Part shown: piece after piece, positions 37,781 through 47,876 of the stretch
Numbering within the stretch: the stretch's first letter is position 1
How the letters are laid out: each line of letters begins with the position of its first letter
DNA from: Thalassobacillus pellis
GTDB lineage: Bacteria > Bacillota > Bacilli > Bacillales > Halobacillaceae
Length of the DNA stretch: 64,000 bases
Direction of reading: 5' to 3'
NCBI RefSeq assembly: GCF_016908295.1
Contig: NZ_JAFBDO010000001.1
Coordinates: 1,116,001 to 1,180,000 of the forward strand
Translations under genes and position numbers: made by a program
Notes under the pieces: model-generated
Told to the model about the DNA's origin: nothing
The model's input: the letters and a program-made list of their open reading frames with translations, nothing else
The model's database searches: none

Positions 37781-38650
37781 TTATGATCTTTTCTTAGGTA
37801 TTTTAATGGTGATTTGGTAATAATCATCGTGATCCTGTTCTTCTGTATCCAGGTTGATACCTGTATCATTCACCATATTTAATGACTGCCGTATGGTATT
37901 CATGGCTATACGGATATCTTTATTGACTCCCTTCATGCGGGGCTTCTTTTTAGGCTGCTTTGGTTCTTTTTCCTTTTGGATCCTGTCTTCCGTCTGCTTG
38001 ACGTTCAGTTGTTTTTCAATGATTTCTCTCAGGATTTTTTCCTGGATTTCCGGGTCTTTGACAGCGATTAACGCGCGGGCATGACGTTCTGTAATTTCCT
38101 TATCCATGATTGCCTGTTGGACAACTTCTGGCAGCTTGAGCAGACGCATTTTATTAGCGATCGTCGACTGGCTTTTTCCAAGGCGCTGTGCCAGGGCTTC
38201 CTGTGTCAATTCATGGATTTCAATCAAACGGGCATAGGCCATCGCTTCTTCAATGACCGAAAGCTCTTCCCTTTGCAGATTCTCAATCAAAGCTACAGAC
38301 GCTGTTTCCGCATCATTCATATCACGAAGAATAGCAGGAATCGTTTCCCAACCAAGCGATTGGACAGCTCTCCAGCGCCTTTCCCCTGCGATCAATTCGT
38401 AATCCTCTTCATTGAGCTGACGGACAACAATCGGCTGGATCATACCATGGGTGTGTATCGTTTGAGCCAATTCGCTGATTTTTTCATTATTGAATACAGA
38501 GCGTGGCTGGTAACGGTTTGGCTGGACACGTTCGACAGGGATCTGAACAACTTCATCAGAATTGATTTCCTTTCCCTCTTGAACCTCAGATGCTTCTTCT
38601 TCTTCTGATTTATCTCCCAGGCCAAACAAGCGACTGAAAGGATGTAACAT
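37781..38650 (-). CDS. noc: Nucleoid occlusion protein Noc
   Basis: A 289-residue ParB paralogue. The N-terminal amphipathic membrane-targeting segment [15 protein letters not shown] is the hallmark of Noc. [15 protein letters not shown] is the CTP-binding motif, and [26 protein letters not shown] the DNA-binding helix. It binds NBS sites around the chromosome and blocks division over the nucleoid. The C-terminus is close to B. subtilis Noc. ATG at 38650 after GGTGG. Confidence 0.96.
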   Translation of the reverse strand: MLHPFSRLFGLGDKSEEEEASEVQEGKEINSDEVVQIPVERVQPNRYQPRSVFNNEKISELAQTIHTHGMIQPIVVRQLNEEDYELIAGERRWRAVQSLGWETIPAILRDMNDAETASVALIENLQREELSVIEEAMAYARLIEIHELTQEALAQRLGKSQSTIANKMRLLKLPEVVQQAIMDKEITERHARALIAVKDPEIQEKILREIIEKQLNVKQTEDRIQKEKEPKQPKKKPRMKGVNKDIRIAMNTIRQSLNMVNDTGINLDTEEQDHDDYYQITIKIPKKRS

Positions 38651-38695
38651 GATCAGACACCACCTTTTTGCGAGCATGCACACTCATATTGAATT

Positions 38696-38711
38696 TGTTC
38701 CACGTGAAACA
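38696..38711. promoter_or_regulatory. parS site
   Basis: TGTTCCACGTGAAACA, a full match to the ParB loading site TGTTNCACGTGAAACA. It lies 46 nt upstream of noc. I found no second full match by eye in the window. Confidence 0.95.
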
Positions 38712-38723
38712 ATCATCTCATAT

Positions 38724-38759
38724 AGAAAAAAGCGCTGCAGAACCTAAAGACTGCTGCGC
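38724..38759 (-). terminator. Terminator-like hairpin in the noc leader
   Basis: Leftward stem GCGCAGCAG with CTGCAGCGC (one mismatch) followed by TTTTTT. It lies downstream of the probable noc promoter region (AT-rich, TTGATA...TAAATT near 38785-38815) and 12 nt before parS. It could be the second terminator of rsmG or an attenuator of noc. Confidence 0.6.
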
Positions 38760-38869
38760 GTGAGTATGCCTTTTCATTTCCTAATTTATTTTATCATATT
38801 TCTCTATCAAAAAGTATCCAACAGATATAATATTTACTATTTTTGTGGAAATTTAGTTTAATAGAAACA

Positions 38870-38933
38870 TAAAAAATCGAAGCACTGCTCTCCCTTTTTC
38901 GGCAAGACTGGTGAGACAGCTGCTTCGATTTTT
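38870..38933 (-). terminator. Terminator of rsmG
   Basis: A long stem, AAAAATCGAAGCA with TGCTTCGATTTTT, plus an inner CTGtCTCACC-type pairing, ends in T residues, 8 nt after the rsmG stop. Confidence 0.8.
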
Positions 38934-38940
38934 CCTGTTG

Positions 38941-39657
38941 TTATACTATCGGAGATTTGTTTGGGACCCCTGCTTTTCTTGGATATTTCTTCGGTGTTTT
39001 TCTGCGCTTTTCTATGATTGCAATATTTCGTTCACTATTTTCTTCAGGAAGTTCAAACGTGTACACCTGTTTCACGTCTCCTCCGACAGTCTGAATCGCA
39101 GGCTTGGCATCCTCGAGTTCTTCTGACAAATTCGGCCCCTTCATTGCCAGGAACAGTCCGCCTTTTTTGACCAGCGGCAGGCACAGTTCACTTAACACAG
39201 ACATCCTGGCAACAGCACGAGCCATTACAAGATCATAGTTCTCCCGGAATTTTACGTTCTTGCCGAAGCTTTCCGCCCGATCATGATAAAAAGCGACATC
39301 GTCCAGTTCTAATTCGTGGGCTAAGTGGTTCAAGAAGGTGATCCGTTTCTTTAAAGAATCGACGATTGTCACTTTCAGCTCGGGAAAAACAATTTTTAGC
39401 GGGAGACTTGGAAACCCGGCTCCCGCCCCGACATCGCATATCGTTATCGGTTCAGAAAAATCATGGTAAAAAGCTGCTGTAATGGAGTCATAAAAATGTT
39501 TCAAATAGACGCCTTCTTCATCGGTGATTGCAGTAAGATTCATTTTTTCGTTCCATTCGACTAGTATTTCAAAGTAATGGCGAAACTGCTCTTGCTGTTT
39601 ATCGGTCAGTTCGATTCCTTTTTCTTTTAAGGCATTTAGAAAGGTATGCTTATCCAT
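38941..39657 (-). CDS. rsmG: 16S rRNA (guanine527-N7)-methyltransferase
   Basis: A 238-residue SAM-dependent methyltransferase (GidB). SAM-binding [17 protein letters not shown] is near residue 75, and [19 protein letters not shown] follows. It methylates G527 of 16S rRNA; loss gives low-level streptomycin resistance in other bacteria. The ATG at 39657 has AAAGGA 7 nt upstream; it follows mnmG after 18 nt. Confidence 0.96.
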   Translation of the reverse strand: MDKHTFLNALKEKGIELTDKQQEQFRHYFEILVEWNEKMNLTAITDEEGVYLKHFYDSITAAFYHDFSEPITICDVGAGAGFPSLPLKIVFPELKVTIVDSLKKRITFLNHLAHELELDDVAFYHDRAESFGKNVKFRENYDLVMARAVARMSVLSELCLPLVKKGGLFLAMKGPNLSEELEDAKPAIQTVGGDVKQVYTFELPEENSERNIAIIEKRRKTPKKYPRKAGVPNKSPIV

Positions 39658-39675
39658 TGGTCCATCCTTTCCCAA

Positions 39676-41565
39676 TTATTCGTTGGATACTTTGGCAATT
39701 TTCCCTTGTTCGATATATACAAGCAAAATCGAAACATCTGACGGGTTGACTCCGGAAATACGGGAAGCCTGGCCAACCGATAACGGGCGGACCTCTTTCA
39801 ACTTGTCCCGTGCTTCTGTAGCAATACCATGAATGGCATCATAATCGATGTTTTCCGGGATCTTTTTATCTTCCATCTTCTTCATCCGCTCGATCTGCTG
39901 CAGTGCTTTTGCGATATAGCCGGAGTATTTGGTCTGAATTTCTACTTGTTCTTTGACATCTTCCGGTAATTCTTTATCTGCAGGAGTCAACGTTTCAATC
40001 ATTTCATAAGTCATTTCCGGCCTTTTCAGTAAATCAGATGCCCGGACAGCTTCTTTTAGCGGAGTTCCTCCTGCCTGTTCAACAATCTTCTGCACCTGTT
40101 CATCAGGCTTTAGGATTATTCCTTCCAGCCGCTTTTTCTCCTCATCAATCAAGCGTTTCTTTTCCTGGAACTTTTCGTAGCGTTCGTCAGAAATCATCCC
40201 GATACGATAGCCGATTTCAGTCAGCCGCAAGTCGGCGTTATCGTGTCGGAGCATGAGGCGGAATTCGGCACGTGAGGTCAGCAGTCGGTAAGGTTCATTT
40301 GTCCCTTTGGTAACGAGATCATCGATCAGAACTCCGATATAAGCCTGGGAGCGATCGAGAATCAATGGATCTACATCAGTTGCAAGAGCAGCAGCATTGA
40401 TACCAGACATGATGCCTTGTGCGGCTGCTTCTTCATAACCGGATGTTCCATTGATCTGCCCTGCTGTAAACAGGCCTTTGATATTTTTCAATTCCAATGT
40501 CGGCCACAACTGTGTAGGCACGACGGAATCATATTCAATCGCATAGCCGGCACGCATAATTTCCGCCTTTTCAAGACCTGGCACCGTTTCGAGCATTTTT
40601 TTCTGGATGAATTCCGGAAGTGATGTCGACAGTCCTTGGACATAGACTTCTTCCGTATTTCTTCCTTCTGGTTCAAGGAATATCTGGTGACGCGGTTTAT
40701 CGTGGAAACGGACCACTTTATCCTCGATAGACGGGCAGTAACGCGGCCCTGTTCCTTTAATCATACCAGAGTACATCGGCGATAAGCCGAGGTTTTCATC
40801 GATGATTTTATGGGTGTATTCATTGGTATACGTCAACCAGCATGGAATCTGATCCATGATGAATTCAGTCGTCTCATAGGAAAACGCACGGGGCACATCA
40901 TCTCCAGGCTGAATTTCCGTTTTAGAATAATCAACAGTATGGCTGTTGACACGCATTGGTGTTCCTGTCTTGAATCGGACCATTTCAACACCGAGCTCTT
41001 CAAGATGCTCGGATAATGAAATTGTCGGCCGCTGGTTGTTCGGTCCGCTCTCGTATTCCAGGTCGCCAATGATGACTTTTCCGCGCATGAACGTCCCGGT
41101 TGTCACAATGACGGACTTAGCGTAATAAGCAGCTTTCGTTTCTGTTTCTACCCCTTTGACTTCTCCGTCCTCTACAATCAGTCGTTCGACCATGCCTTGA
41201 CGGAGGGTCAGGTTTTCCTGGTTTTCCAGGGTATCTTTCATTTCCTGTATATATAAGGGTTTATCAGCCTGTGCGCGCAAAGCACGAACTGCAGGTCCTT
41301 TTCCTGTATTGAGCATTCTCATCTGGATATGAGTTTTATCGATGATTTTACCCATGATTCCGCCAAGTGCATCAATTTCACGAACGACAACACCTTTTGC
41401 GGGACCGCCAATTGACGGATTACATGGCATAAAAGCAACCAAATCCAGATTCAATGTGAGCATGAGCGTTTTTGCCCCGCGTTTTGCGGAAGCAAGCGCT
41501 GCTTCACACCCTGCATGCCCGGCACCAATAACGATAACATCATAACGTCCAGCATCGTAAGTCAT
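39676..41565 (-). CDS. mnmG: tRNA uridine-34 carboxymethylaminomethyl modification enzyme MnmG
   Basis: A 629-residue FAD-dependent protein (GidA). FAD-binding [19 protein letters not shown] is at the N-terminus, [12 protein letters not shown] near 270, and [21 protein letters not shown] near 360. With MnmE it adds the 5-carboxymethylaminomethyl group to wobble uridine. Full length; operon mnmE-mnmG-rsmG. Confidence 0.97.
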   Translation of the reverse strand: MTYDAGRYDVIVIGAGHAGCEAALASAKRGAKTLMLTLNLDLVAFMPCNPSIGGPAKGVVVREIDALGGIMGKIIDKTHIQMRMLNTGKGPAVRALRAQADKPLYIQEMKDTLENQENLTLRQGMVERLIVEDGEVKGVETETKAAYYAKSVIVTTGTFMRGKVIIGDLEYESGPNNQRPTISLSEHLEELGVEMVRFKTGTPMRVNSHTVDYSKTEIQPGDDVPRAFSYETTEFIMDQIPCWLTYTNEYTHKIIDENLGLSPMYSGMIKGTGPRYCPSIEDKVVRFHDKPRHQIFLEPEGRNTEEVYVQGLSTSLPEFIQKKMLETVPGLEKAEIMRAGYAIEYDSVVPTQLWPTLELKNIKGLFTAGQINGTSGYEEAAAQGIMSGINAAALATDVDPLILDRSQAYIGVLIDDLVTKGTNEPYRLLTSRAEFRLMLRHDNADLRLTEIGYRIGMISDERYEKFQEKKRLIDEEKKRLEGIILKPDEQVQKIVEQAGGTPLKEAVRASDLLKRPEMTYEMIETLTPADKELPEDVKEQVEIQTKYSGYIAKALQQIERMKKMEDKKIPENIDYDAIHGIATEARDKLKEVRPLSVGQASRISGVNPSDVSILLVYIEQGKIAKVSNE

Positions 41566-41594
41566 TGGTTGTCAGTCTCTCCTTTTTAAAAAAT

Positions 41595-42971
41595 TTATTT
41601 TCCAAGACAGAATTGTGAAAACAATTGATCAATCAAACTTTCATGGACAGTATCTCCGACAATTTCTCCAAGAATCTCCCATGTTCTTGTAACGTCTATT
41701 TGGACGACATCTATCGGCATTCCCATTTCCATTCCGTTCAGTGCTTCCTCCAGAGAGCGCTTCGCCTGTTTCAACAATTGGATGTGGCGGACATTCGACA
41801 CATACGTCATGTCACCTGCATCAAGCTCTCCTTCAAAGAAAACATCGGCGATCGCCTGCTCAAGTTCATCAATGCCTTCTTCTTTTATCAAGGAAGTCGT
41901 TATCAATGAATGATCTCTGGCAAGCTCACGGACACGTTCCATATCAAGCTTTTCTGGAAGGTCGGTTTTATTGACGATCACGACAACATCTAAATCCTCA
42001 ACGGCTTCAAAGAGCTTCTCATCTTCCGCTGTCAGCTCATCCCCATAGTTTAACACAAGGAGAATCAAATCAGCTTCTGTCAATACCTGGCGCGATTTTT
42101 CGACCCCGATCCGTTCGACAATATCCTCTGTTTCTCGAATTCCTGCTGTATCGACAAGGCGGAGCGGTACTCCGCGTACATTGACATATTCTTCAATGAC
42201 ATCCCGTGTCGTTCCAGGGACTTCCGTGACAATCGCTTTATTTTCATGGACAAGGGCATTCATCAAGGAAGATTTTCCGACATTCGGCCGTCCGATGATG
42301 GCTGTAGCAAGACCTTCCCGCAAAATTTTACCTTGCTGGGATGTCTGAAGAAGTTTTTGAACTTCCTGAAGAACTTCTTTCGTTTTTTCTTCCATCATTT
42401 GATGGGACATTTCTTCCACATCATCGTATTCAGGATAGTCGATATTCACTTCCACATGGGCAAGCGTCTCCAGGAGCTGCTGGCGGAGACTTTGTATCAG
42501 CTTAGACAGCCTTCCGTCCATCTGCTTTAAAGCGACATTCATCGCCCGGTCGGTTTTCGCCCGGATGAGATCCATGACAGCCTCAGCCTGCGAAAGGTCA
42601 ATCCGGCCGTTTAAAAAGGCACGTTTCGTGAATTCCCCCGGCTCGGCAAGTCTGGCCCCCTGAGACAAGACTATTTCCAGAACGCGATTCACGGAAACAA
42701 GCCCGCCGTGACAATTGATTTCGACAATATCTTCTCTGGTGAACGTCTTTGGACCACGCATGAGCGATACCATCACTTCTTCCGCTGCTTCCTCTGTTTC
42801 TGGATCGATGATTTTACCGTAGTGCATCGTATGCGAAGTTTGCTTTTCTAATTTTTTCCCTTCAAACAGATGGTCAGCAATGGATATCGCATCTGGACCG
42901 CTCAGTCTGACAATCGCGATCGCTCCCTCTCCCAATGGAGTCGATATCGCTGTTATCGTATCCGTATCCAT
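41595..42971 (-). CDS. mnmE: tRNA modification GTPase MnmE
   Basis: A 458-residue protein (TrmE/ThdF). It has an N-terminal formyl-THF-binding domain ([22 protein letters not shown]), a helical domain, and a Ras-like G domain with [24 protein letters not shown] and NKTDLP. The C-terminal FCLGK motif with the essential cysteine is present. Works with MnmG. ATG at 42971 after AAGGAGGTG. First gene of the mnmE-mnmG-rsmG unit. Confidence 0.97.
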   Translation of the reverse strand: MDTDTITAISTPLGEGAIAIVRLSGPDAISIADHLFEGKKLEKQTSHTMHYGKIIDPETEEAAEEVMVSLMRGPKTFTREDIVEINCHGGLVSVNRVLEIVLSQGARLAEPGEFTKRAFLNGRIDLSQAEAVMDLIRAKTDRAMNVALKQMDGRLSKLIQSLRQQLLETLAHVEVNIDYPEYDDVEEMSHQMMEEKTKEVLQEVQKLLQTSQQGKILREGLATAIIGRPNVGKSSLMNALVHENKAIVTEVPGTTRDVIEEYVNVRGVPLRLVDTAGIRETEDIVERIGVEKSRQVLTEADLILLVLNYGDELTAEDEKLFEAVEDLDVVVIVNKTDLPEKLDMERVRELARDHSLITTSLIKEEGIDELEQAIADVFFEGELDAGDMTYVSNVRHIQLLKQAKRSLEEALNGMEMGMPIDVVQIDVTRTWEILGEIVGDTVHESLIDQLFSQFCLGK

Positions 42972-43015
42972 ACGCCCACCTCCTTTTTTAACATATCTAG
43001 AGTAGTGTATATCAG

Positions 43016-43144
43016 TTATCCACATAGGAATTTTTAATAATGTCACTAACTTATTAGATTACCACATTTCCCTCTCATTTGAAAAGATTATCAACAACTA
43101 TGAAAAAAGCATTTCCTCCTATTAGGTTGTCCACATGTGAATAA
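43016..43144. other. DnaA-box group between jag and mnmE
   Basis: Two sites fit TTATNCACA exactly: TTATCCACA at 43016-43024 and, on the other strand, TGTGAATAA at 43136-43144. One-mismatch sites are TTATCAACA at 43088-43096 and TTGTCCACA at 43127-43135, the last one directly abutting the inverted box. The group lies about 3 kb from oriC, in an otherwise empty 296-nt spacer. Confidence 0.6.
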
Positions 43145-43222
43145 CTCGTATTCATTTTATTAAATTTATTCAGCATTATAAAAGCATTCAATATTTTACC
43201 CCTTCAACAACCGGAGTGCACA

Positions 43223-43253
43223 CAAAAAAAATCCGCCAGCAGTGCTGACGGAG
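43223..43253 (-). terminator. Terminator of the rpmH-rnpA-yidC-jag unit
   Basis: The stem TCCGTCAGC-ACT-GCTGGCGGA is followed leftward by eight T residues, 15 nt after the jag stop. Confidence 0.85.
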
Positions 43254-43267
43254 GCAGGATAATTCTA

Positions 43268-43999
43268 TTATTTTACCGGCCGGATGACCACGTAACGTTT
43301 AGGTTCGTTTCCAGCGGAATAGGTTTCAACCTGGTTATGATTCTGCAATGCGGTATGAATGATCTTACGTTCGTAGGATGGCATTGGTTCAAGCTTGACA
43401 TCTTCATTAGTGCGCAACGCCTTTTCAGACAGCCGGCCAGCCAGGGTTTCTAATGTATCCTTGCGTCGGCTGCGGTAGCCTTCCGCATCAACTACGACGG
43501 TATAATAGTTATTCGTCTGGCGGTTGACTGCAAGATGCATCAAATATTGCAGCGCGTTCAGCGTCTGTCCACGTTTCCCGATCAGCATGGCGATTTTTTC
43601 ACCGACGAGTTCAAAATGGATATCCCGCCCTGATACTGTGGTCTTCACTTCAGCTGGAGCACCCATTTGTTCAGCAATCGATGCCAGATATTGTTCCGCA
43701 TTTTCGATAAAATCGTCAGGATCACCGGCTTTTTCAGCAACGGTCTCTTTTTCGACGGTTTCGACCGGCACTTCTACCGATTGGTTATCTTCTGTGTACT
43801 CAGCTTCGGCCGGTTCCTTCACTACAGCATCGACACGCAACACTTTTACGATCGACGGCTTGCTGCCAAAGCCGAAAAAGCCTTTTTTACCTTCATCAAT
43901 GATTTCAACTTCAACCTGGTCCCTTGATGTTTGTAACTGCTCTAATGCTGATTGGACCGCATCTTCAACTGTTTGTCCAGTAGCAGTTATTTGCTTCAC
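43268..43999 (-). CDS. jag: RNA-binding protein Jag/KhpB
   Basis: A 243-residue protein: Jag-N domain (about 1-52, ending GFFGFGSKP), a Glu-rich linker, KH domain ([20 protein letters not shown]) and R3H domain ([14 protein letters not shown]). It binds RNA, with KhpA in other Gram-positives, and influences cell elongation. The start is GTG, overlapping the yidC stop as GTGA, so translation is coupled. Confidence 0.95.
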   Translation of the reverse strand: MKQITATGQTVEDAVQSALEQLQTSRDQVEVEIIDEGKKGFFGFGSKPSIVKVLRVDAVVKEPAEAEYTEDNQSVEVPVETVEKETVAEKAGDPDDFIENAEQYLASIAEQMGAPAEVKTTVSGRDIHFELVGEKIAMLIGKRGQTLNALQYLMHLAVNRQTNNYYTVVVDAEGYRSRRKDTLETLAGRLSEKALRTNEDVKLEPMPSYERKIIHTALQNHNQVETYSAGNEPKRYVVIRPVK

Positions 44000-44760
44000 T
44001 TGGCTTTTCCTCCCGTTTCTTGTTTATCCATCATTGGTTTACGGATAAATACCGTTTGGGCAATCATGAACAAGTTACCGACTACCCAGTATAGGGCAAG
44101 TGCAGATGGGAAAAAGAATGCGAATGTCCCGATCATAATCGGCATGAGATAAAGCATCATTGTCATTTGCGGGTTCTGAGCAGCAGCGGCGCCGGCCATC
44201 ATCAGCTTCTGCTGAAGGAATGTCGTCAGCGCGGTAACAACTGCAAGAATGTAACTCGGTTCTCCAAGCTCCATCCAAAGGAAGCTATGGGTTGCGACTT
44301 CCGGTGTCCGCATGATCGCATGATAGAAACCGATCAGAATCGGCATCTGTACGATTAACGGCAGGCAGCCTGCCAACGGATTGACTCCATGCTTTTGGAA
44401 TAGCGACATGGTTTCCTGCTGGAGCTTCTGCTGTGTCTGGGCATCCTTAGAACTGTATTTTTCACGGAGCTCTTTCAATTCTGGCTGGATGTCCTGCATC
44501 GCTTTCGAGCTTTTCAATTGTTTCACGTTTAACGGTAATAATACTAGTCGAATGATGATTGTAATGATTATGATAGACAGGCCATAGTTCTCTCCCGTCA
44601 CATCAGCAAAATATTCAATTGCCTGGGATAACGGCCAAACAACGTATTCATTCCAAAAACCGGTACTGTCTTTTGTAATATCTTCATTAACCTGGGTACA
44701 CCCTGTCAATAAAGCGAGTATTGCAGGCATGGTTAACAGCCACAAAACCTTTTTGCGCAA
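43996..44760 (-). CDS. yidC: Membrane protein insertase YidC (SpoIIIJ/OxaA)
   Basis: A 254-residue membrane insertase. The signal peptide ends in the lipobox LLTGC, making it a lipoprotein. Five transmembrane helices follow, with the hydrophilic-groove Arg in [13 protein letters not shown] and the cytoplasmic [13 protein letters not shown] hairpin. It inserts proteins alone or with SecYEG; the SpoIIIJ paralogue is needed in sporulation. The start is TTG at 44760, 8 nt after AGGAGG; the preceding in-frame codons lack a site. Confidence 0.94.
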   Translation of the reverse strand: MRKKVLWLLTMPAILALLTGCTQVNEDITKDSTGFWNEYVVWPLSQAIEYFADVTGENYGLSIIIITIIIRLVLLPLNVKQLKSSKAMQDIQPELKELREKYSSKDAQTQQKLQQETMSLFQKHGVNPLAGCLPLIVQMPILIGFYHAIMRTPEVATHSFLWMELGEPSYILAVVTALTTFLQQKLMMAGAAAAQNPQMTMMLYLMPIMIGTFAFFFPSALALYWVVGNLFMIAQTVFIRKPMMDKQETGGKAK

Positions 44761-44903
44761 CGTCCCTTCCTCCTTACTTCTACTACAACCCGCTGCAGCG
44801 GGGCGATTCATCGGCGGCACTGATCGTACCATTTTAGTAGGTCGTAAATTTTCAGTTTTAATCTATTAAACATTTTAGCATTTTAACAGGTCGTAATTCT
44901 ATA

Positions 44904-45263
44904 TCAAATCTTAGACTTCTTGTCATTTGTCATGATTTTCGACTTGGACAATACGTGTGTAAGACTTTTCTTAATCTGATGAAAATCCATATCCTTTGTT
45001 GGTTTCCGGGCAATAATAACCAGATCATATCGTTGATCTATGGCATCGTCCAGTTCATGGAGAGCTTGTCTTAAGTATCGCTTGATCTGGTTCCTGACGA
45101 CGGCGATCCCTATTTTTTTACTGACCGACAGTCCTACGCGGAAATGAGACTGCTCGTCGTTCTTCAAATAATAGAGGACGAGCTGGCGGTTAGCGAATGA
45201 TTTCCCTCTCTTGAAAACCTGTTGGAATTCTTCATTTTTTTTAATCCGGTACGCTTTCTTCAT
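44904..45263 (-). CDS. rnpA: Ribonuclease P protein component
   Basis: A 119-residue basic protein that helps the RNase P RNA bind pre-tRNA. It has [20 protein letters not shown] and the RNR-type helix [13 protein letters not shown], where the second Arg is replaced by Gln. Separated from rpmH by a partial terminator, which usually lowers its expression relative to L34. Confidence 0.96.
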   Translation of the reverse strand: MKKAYRIKKNEEFQQVFKRGKSFANRQLVLYYLKNDEQSHFRVGLSVSKKIGIAVVRNQIKRYLRQALHELDDAIDQRYDLVIIARKPTKDMDFHQIKKSLTHVLSKSKIMTNDKKSKI

Positions 45264-45288
45264 TGGTTGAATCCTCCACTTTTACGAG

Positions 45289-45319
45289 AAAAAAAGACCA
45301 CTGACTTGATCTCAGTGGC
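45289..45319 (-). terminator. Terminator between rpmH and rnpA
   Basis: The stem CCACTGA...TCAGTGG with a leftward run of seven T residues starts just beyond the rpmH stop codon. It is probably leaky so that rnpA and yidC are transcribed at a lower level. Confidence 0.75.
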
Positions 45320-45543
<224 letters not shown>

Positions 45544-45851
45544 CTTATAATTTAATCTTTCCTCCATCCACTTGATCTCACAAAAAATTATAGTAAGTAA
45601 GCTTGCATTCACTCGTATTTATTCGATTGTAAGTTTTTTTTGAACTTAGACCATACAAAAACCAAGTCGAAAAGCTCCTTTGCAAAAAAAATTTATACTT
45701 TTTTCTTAAATGAATTAAAAGAAGCACCAGAGCTTCCTTCCATAGAAAATTTCCCTGCCAGATAGAATTCATCTGTATTATAACAAGCCTGTTCCATAAC
45801 ACAAATAGGACAGGTGAAACTGGATGGCCACCTTGCATTTTTCATCGAAAT
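45544..45851. other. Spacer between the rpmH promoter and oriC
   Basis: AT-rich, no supported gene. A leftward 86-codon reading frame here shows no family resemblance and no ribosome site. I see no other structure. Confidence 0.4.
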
Positions 45852-46148
45852 TGTGGATAATCCACAAAGGCTGTGAATACATTTTTCGACGGATTCTGAC
45901 TATCCACACCATATATTGACAACCTAATCACAAAATATAGTGCTGTGGATATTTTTTATCTACAACCTGTTGTGATTGTGGATAAACATAGGAAAACCGT
46001 TGCAACTCTAGGATTTATTTGGTATTATATTTGTGTTTTAAGCTTGAATAATTGTTTCCCGGAATAATTCTTTTCCACAGGTTGTGGATAAATTGTGGAC
46101 ATTCACACACAACCCTGTAAACAGAGTTATACACAAGTATGTGGATAA
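45852..46148. other. oriC: oriC, upstream DnaA-box region (incA/B-like)
   Basis: Perfect TTATNCACA boxes are at 45852-45860, 45977-45985, 46083-46091 and 46140-46148 (reverse strand) and 46127-46135 (forward). One-mismatch boxes are near 45872, 45900, 45944 and 46071. They surround the dnaA promoter, so DnaA should both regulate its own gene and assemble here. The arrangement matches the two-part Bacillus origin, with dnaA between the two box regions. Confidence 0.9.
46000..46028 (+). promoter_or_regulatory. dnaA promoter
   Basis: TTGCAA (46000-46005) and TATTAT (46023-46028) with a 17-nt spacer. A DnaA box ends 14 nt upstream and others lie just downstream, consistent with autorepression. 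The resulting leader is about 300 nt. Confidence 0.75.
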
Positions 46149-46333
46149 TGAAAATAATTTATTTTATTCCTATCAAGACGGTTTTAAACTGTCCACAAGC
46201 TTACTAAATAAAAATCTACTTTTACGATTTTCAATTATCGACGTTAACCGCCTTTCGAGCTTTTTTCGCACGTTCGAAAATAGAACGAGAGGTTTTTTGT
46301 TTCTGTGCAACTGGATGAAAGGGGTGAAGGGAT

Positions 46334-47689
46334 TTGGAAAATATCCACGAACTCTGGGATGGTACCCTTGAGAAAATGAAAGAAAAAATCAGCAAGCCAA
46401 GCTTTGAAACCTGGCTGAAGGCAACAAAAGCTGATTCTTTAAAAGAAAATACATTGACGATCGTCGCTCCCAATGAATTTGCAAGGGACTGGCTGGAAAA
46501 CCAATATTCCAAATTAATCAGTGAAACATTATATGAAGTGACTGGGGCTGAACTCGAAACTAGATTCATAATTCCTGAAAACAAAGACCAGTCTCTTGAT
46601 GAAGTGAAGCTGGCAGCAAAAAAAATTCCGGAAGTAAAACAAAATGACGGAGACGAGTCCCCCCAAAGCATGCTGAACTCGAAATATACATTTGATACAT
46701 TCGTCATCGGATCCGGCAATAGGTTTGCCCACGCAGCATCTCTGGCGGTAGCGGAAGCTCCAGCCAAAGCCTATAACCCTTTGTTCATATATGGGGGGGT
46801 CGGCCTGGGAAAAACCCACTTGATGCATGCGATCGGCCATTATGTTCTGGATCATAATCCGAATGCAAAAGTAGTCTATCTATCTTCTGAAAAGTTCACG
46901 AATGAATTCATTAATTCCATCCGTGACAACAAAGCCGTCAATTTTCGTAATAAATATCGCAGTGTTGATGTCCTATTAATCGACGATATTCAATTTTTAG
47001 CTGGAAAAGAACAAACTCAGGAGGAGTTCTTCCATACATTCAATACACTGCATGAGGAAAGCAAGCAAATCGTCATCAGCAGTGATCGACCGCCCAAAGA
47101 AATTCCGACACTGGAAGACAGGCTTCGTTCCCGTTTCGAATGGGGGCTGATTACAGATATCACACCTCCAGATCTCGAAACGCGAATTGCCATTCTGCGT
47201 AAAAAGGCTAAAGCAGAAGGACTCGACATCCCAAACGAAGTCATGCTTTATATCGCCAATCAAATTGATACGAATATCCGTGAGCTGGAAGGTGCGTTAA
47301 TCCGCGTAGTTGCCTATTCCTCATTGATCAACCGTGATATAAATGCTTCTCTGGCAGCCGAGGCATTAAAAGATATTATTCCAAGCTCGAAGCCGAAAGT
47401 TATTACAATTGGAGATATACAAGAGATGGTAGGGGAAAAATATCATGTGAGATTAGAAGATTTTGCAGCGAAGAAGCGGACAAAACAGGTAGCATTCCCG
47501 CGGCAGATCGCCATGTTTCTTTCCAGGGAACTGACCGATTATTCCTTGCCTAAAATTGGGGAAGAATTCGGGGGAAGAGACCATACCACAGTCATACACG
47601 CTCACGAAAAGATTTCAAAAATGCTTGCGCAGGACCAGAATCTTCAGAGGGAATTGGATGAAATCAGAGAGCGTTTGAAATCCCATTAA
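46334..47689 (+). CDS. dnaA: Chromosomal replication initiator DnaA
   Basis: A 451-residue AAA+ initiator. Domain I (about 1-85) binds SirA/DnaD-type partners; the linker is about 86-110. The AAA+ domain has [17 protein letters not shown], Walker [16 protein letters not shown] and Walker [16 protein letters not shown]. The box-binding domain IV has [16 protein letters not shown]. The start is TTG at 46334 after GGGGTGAAGGGA. The AAA+ domain is nearly identical to that of B. subtilis DnaA. Confidence 0.98.
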   Translation: MENIHELWDGTLEKMKEKISKPSFETWLKATKADSLKENTLTIVAPNEFARDWLENQYSKLISETLYEVTGAELETRFIIPENKDQSLDEVKLAAKKIPEVKQNDGDESPQSMLNSKYTFDTFVIGSGNRFAHAASLAVAEAPAKAYNPLFIYGGVGLGKTHLMHAIGHYVLDHNPNAKVVYLSSEKFTNEFINSIRDNKAVNFRNKYRSVDVLLIDDIQFLAGKEQTQEEFFHTFNTLHEESKQIVISSDRPPKEIPTLEDRLRSRFEWGLITDITPPDLETRIAILRKKAKAEGLDIPNEVMLYIANQIDTNIRELEGALIRVVAYSSLINRDINASLAAEALKDIIPSSKPKVITIGDIQEMVGEKYHVRLEDFAAKKRTKQVAFPRQIAMFLSRELTDYSLPKIGEEFGGRDHTTVIHAHEKISKMLAQDQNLQRELDEIRERLKSH

Positions 47690-47708
47690 TTAGCACTCAT
47701 ACTGAATA

Positions 47709-47822
47709 TGTGTATAAATGATTCTTATTTGCCAACAGTCTATCCACATGTGGATAGACTTTGTTTCCTGGTAATTTCTGAAGTTATCCACATAATCACA
47801 GGCCCTATTACTACTATTACTA
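47709..47822 (+). other. oriC: oriC, downstream unwinding region: DnaA boxes, GC cluster and DnaA-trios
   Basis: Boxes: TGTGTATAA at 47709-47717, a palindromic pair CTATCCACA/TGTGGATAG at 47740-47757, and TTATCCACA at 47784-47792. Then the GC cluster GGCCC (47801-47805) leads into six consecutive trinucleotides CTA-TTA-CTA-CTA-TTA-CTA (47805-47822). On the opposite strand they read 3'-GAT/AAT, the DnaA-trio motif on which DnaA forms a filament to open the duplex. A T-rich and AT-rich stretch follows up to dnaN. Confidence 0.88.
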
Positions 47823-47876
47823 TTTTTTTATTAATAAAATATATATAAATAACGATTCTTTAGGAGGAATTTTTCC

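Noticed and set aside
45578-45838. Leftward 86-codon frame between rpmH and oriC
   Set aside because: No ribosome site, covers AT-rich spacer only, not expected from any known origin-region gene.
46054-46067. Possible Noc-binding site (GTTTCCCGGAATAA)
   Set aside because: It matches only one half of the palindromic ATTTCCCGGGAAAT and lacks the central symmetry.
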